Origin: Anaerolineales bacterium
GTDB lineage: Bacteria; Chloroflexota; Anaerolineae; Anaerolineales; E44-bin32
Reading direction: 5' to 3'
DNA: 7,071 nt
Assembly (NCBI GenBank): GCA_023144145.1
Contig: JAGLGG010000187.1
Span: 1 to 7,071, forward strand
Under the pieces are notes generated by a model, which saw nothing but the letters and a program-made list of their open reading frames with translations, was not told where the DNA came from and ran no database searches. A program made the translations under genes and the position numbers. Below are positions 6,206 to 7,071 of this stretch, in pieces; positions within the stretch are counted from its first letter, which is position 1, and each line of letters opens with the position of its first letter.

Positions 6206-7071
6206 TCACTCGCAAGTCACGCTGAATTGAACTTGCGCTGAGCGATATGTGTTCGGCGCGGAGATGTACAGCCTCGCCCATGCTGAAACGCTGTCCGAAA
6301 TTTCCAAAGTGTAAGACACGTTCAACTGATGAGTTCCACCCGCTGTGAAGGTCGCCTTTTGTGCCGGAGGCAAAGAGAAAGTAAATCCAGTCGTAGATGT
6401 GCCCGCTTCCAATTGGTAAATGTATGAACCCGCTCCATCAGACGTGATCGTCCCCCCAAAAGAAATGGTGGCCGGACATTCACCACTATAGGTCGAAGGG
6501 TTCGCAGAAAGAGATGCTCCAATAACCGTTGAGCCATCGCCGATATCTGGAGGCGTAGTTGTCCCTGTGTCCGACCCAATTACCTCGATCATCACGAAGA
6601 AGGGCTGGTCATTTTCTGGTCCAGTTCCCATCAGAACACCATCGGGATTGCGCATGATCCAGTAACCGGTATAGGTGCCCTGCTCCTCCGGGGCAGTCAG
6701 TTCGACTGATAAATCCACCGTTTCATTGGGCAGCACCTCGCCCTCCAAATGAACTTCGTACAGCCCACCCATCCGTTCACCTTCATGAAAAAGCAGTGCA
6801 TACCCCGTCGTCCAGGTGCTCTCCCCTCCATTTTGCACCCGCCAGGTTTTCGTAAAAGTTTCCCCCGGTTCAAATATGGACCCATCGGGAATGGTCACAT
6901 CCTCCACAAAGATCAGCACGTCGCCCTCTGATGAGGGCGTGACGGCAGGAGGTGGCTCGTAGCTATCCCAATCGAAGATCCCTGGCTGTGAGAAGTCGAG
7001 CGAGGCGACGATTTCTAAAAGCGTGTCCTTGGTCGACTCCAAGTAGTCCTCGTAGCTCACGCCGGTATCGG
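6206..7071 (-). CDS. Surface protein with NBR1-like Ig domain and C-terminal beta-sandwich, 5' end missing
   Basis: The frame stays open to the window edge. GTG at 7060-7058 is a possible start but has no ribosome binding site (CCGATACCGGC precedes it), and the sequence reads as mid-protein, so I treat the gene as 5'-partial. Numbered from that GTG, 3-23 is a short helix-like end of an earlier domain (YEDYLESTKDTLLEIVASLDF), and 34-46 is a Pro/Ser-rich linker. Residues 46-160 match the bacterial version of the NBR1 central (four-tryptophan) Ig-like domain: FVEDVTIPDGSIFEPGETF, KTW (Trp73), STW (Trp83), MGG, APEEQGTY and GYW (Trp134). Phe154-Phe155 stand where the fourth Trp is usual. A Thr/Pro linker (164-176) leads to a final domain (181-284), probably a beta-sandwich, with GECPATISFGGTITSDGAGS and two Cys (195 and 283) that could pair. 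The protein is probably secreted or lipid-anchored, as the lipoprotein next door is, but the signal would lie outside the window. In bacteria these domains are usually extracytoplasmic binding modules; the ligand is unknown. Confidence 0.75.
   Translation of the reverse strand, partial: DTGVSYEDYLESTKDTLLEIVASLDFSQPGIFDWDSYEPPPAVTPSSEGDVLIFVEDVTIPDGSIFEPGETFTKTWRVQNGGESTWTTGYALLFHEGERMGGLYEVHLEGEVLPNETVDLSVELTAPEEQGTYTGYWIMRNPDGVLMGTGPENDQPFFVMIEVIGSDTGTTTPPDIGDGSTVIGASLSANPSTYSGECPATISFGGTITSDGAGSYIYQLEAGTSTTGFTFSLPPAQKATFTAGGTHQLNVSYTLEISDSVSAWARLYISAPNTYRSAQVQFSVTCE

Noticed and set aside
1..7071. Defence system, CRISPR, toxin-antitoxin or biosynthetic cluster.
   Set aside because: No repeats, nucleases, methylases, small paired genes or synthases are present; the content is transposase tail, membrane glycosyltransferases and surface proteins.

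Overview
The window holds six protein-coding regions. One is on the + strand: the tail of an IS3-family transposase, at the left edge. The other five are on the - strand. No rRNA, tRNA, CRISPR array or phage gene was seen. The organism is probably an environmental member of the Chloroflexota (Anaerolineae-like). This is inferred from protein style: an NBR1-type Ig-like domain in a secreted protein, a DUF333 lipoprotein with an OB-fold-like C-terminus, and GT39-like proteins with a HAFINPKDIPFMA motif. No marker gene is present to prove the lineage.

Left edge (1-350): the last 54 codons of an IS3-type transposase run in from outside the window and converge on the 3' end of a glycosyltransferase gene. 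The right end of the element must lie between the stop codon (167) and about 350. TGTACA at 235-240 is a candidate terminus.

Positions 351-4293 (- strand): a three-gene unit for polytopic membrane proteins. In order of transcription it encodes a 162-aa protein with one membrane anchor and an outside domain, a 463-aa GT-C-type integral membrane protein, and a 646-aa GT39-like protein with a C-terminal outside domain. A TATAAT box sits just upstream of the first gene. The 162-aa protein resembles the C-terminal outside domain of the 646-aa protein, while the 463-aa protein has no such domain. This suggests a split glycosyltransferase working beside a fused one. The likely job is adding sugars from polyprenyl-phosphate donors to a cell-surface glycan, lipid or protein. 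The acceptor cannot be read from the sequence.

Positions 4294-6205: a 254-bp intergenic region with a 9-bp-stem hairpin near the end of the next gene, then a 461-aa lipoprotein. That lipoprotein has a DUF333 Cys-rich domain, two copies of a Cys-containing module and a C-terminal OB-fold-like domain. A 272-bp intergenic region follows.

Right edge (6206-7071): the 3' part of a secreted or surface protein with an NBR1-like four-tryptophan domain and a C-terminal beta-sandwich-like domain. Its true start lies beyond the window. The two right-hand genes look like extracytoplasmic proteins of unknown ligand. The window reads as cell-envelope genes next to an insertion sequence, and the clearest candidate for something undescribed is the split glycosyltransferase arrangement.
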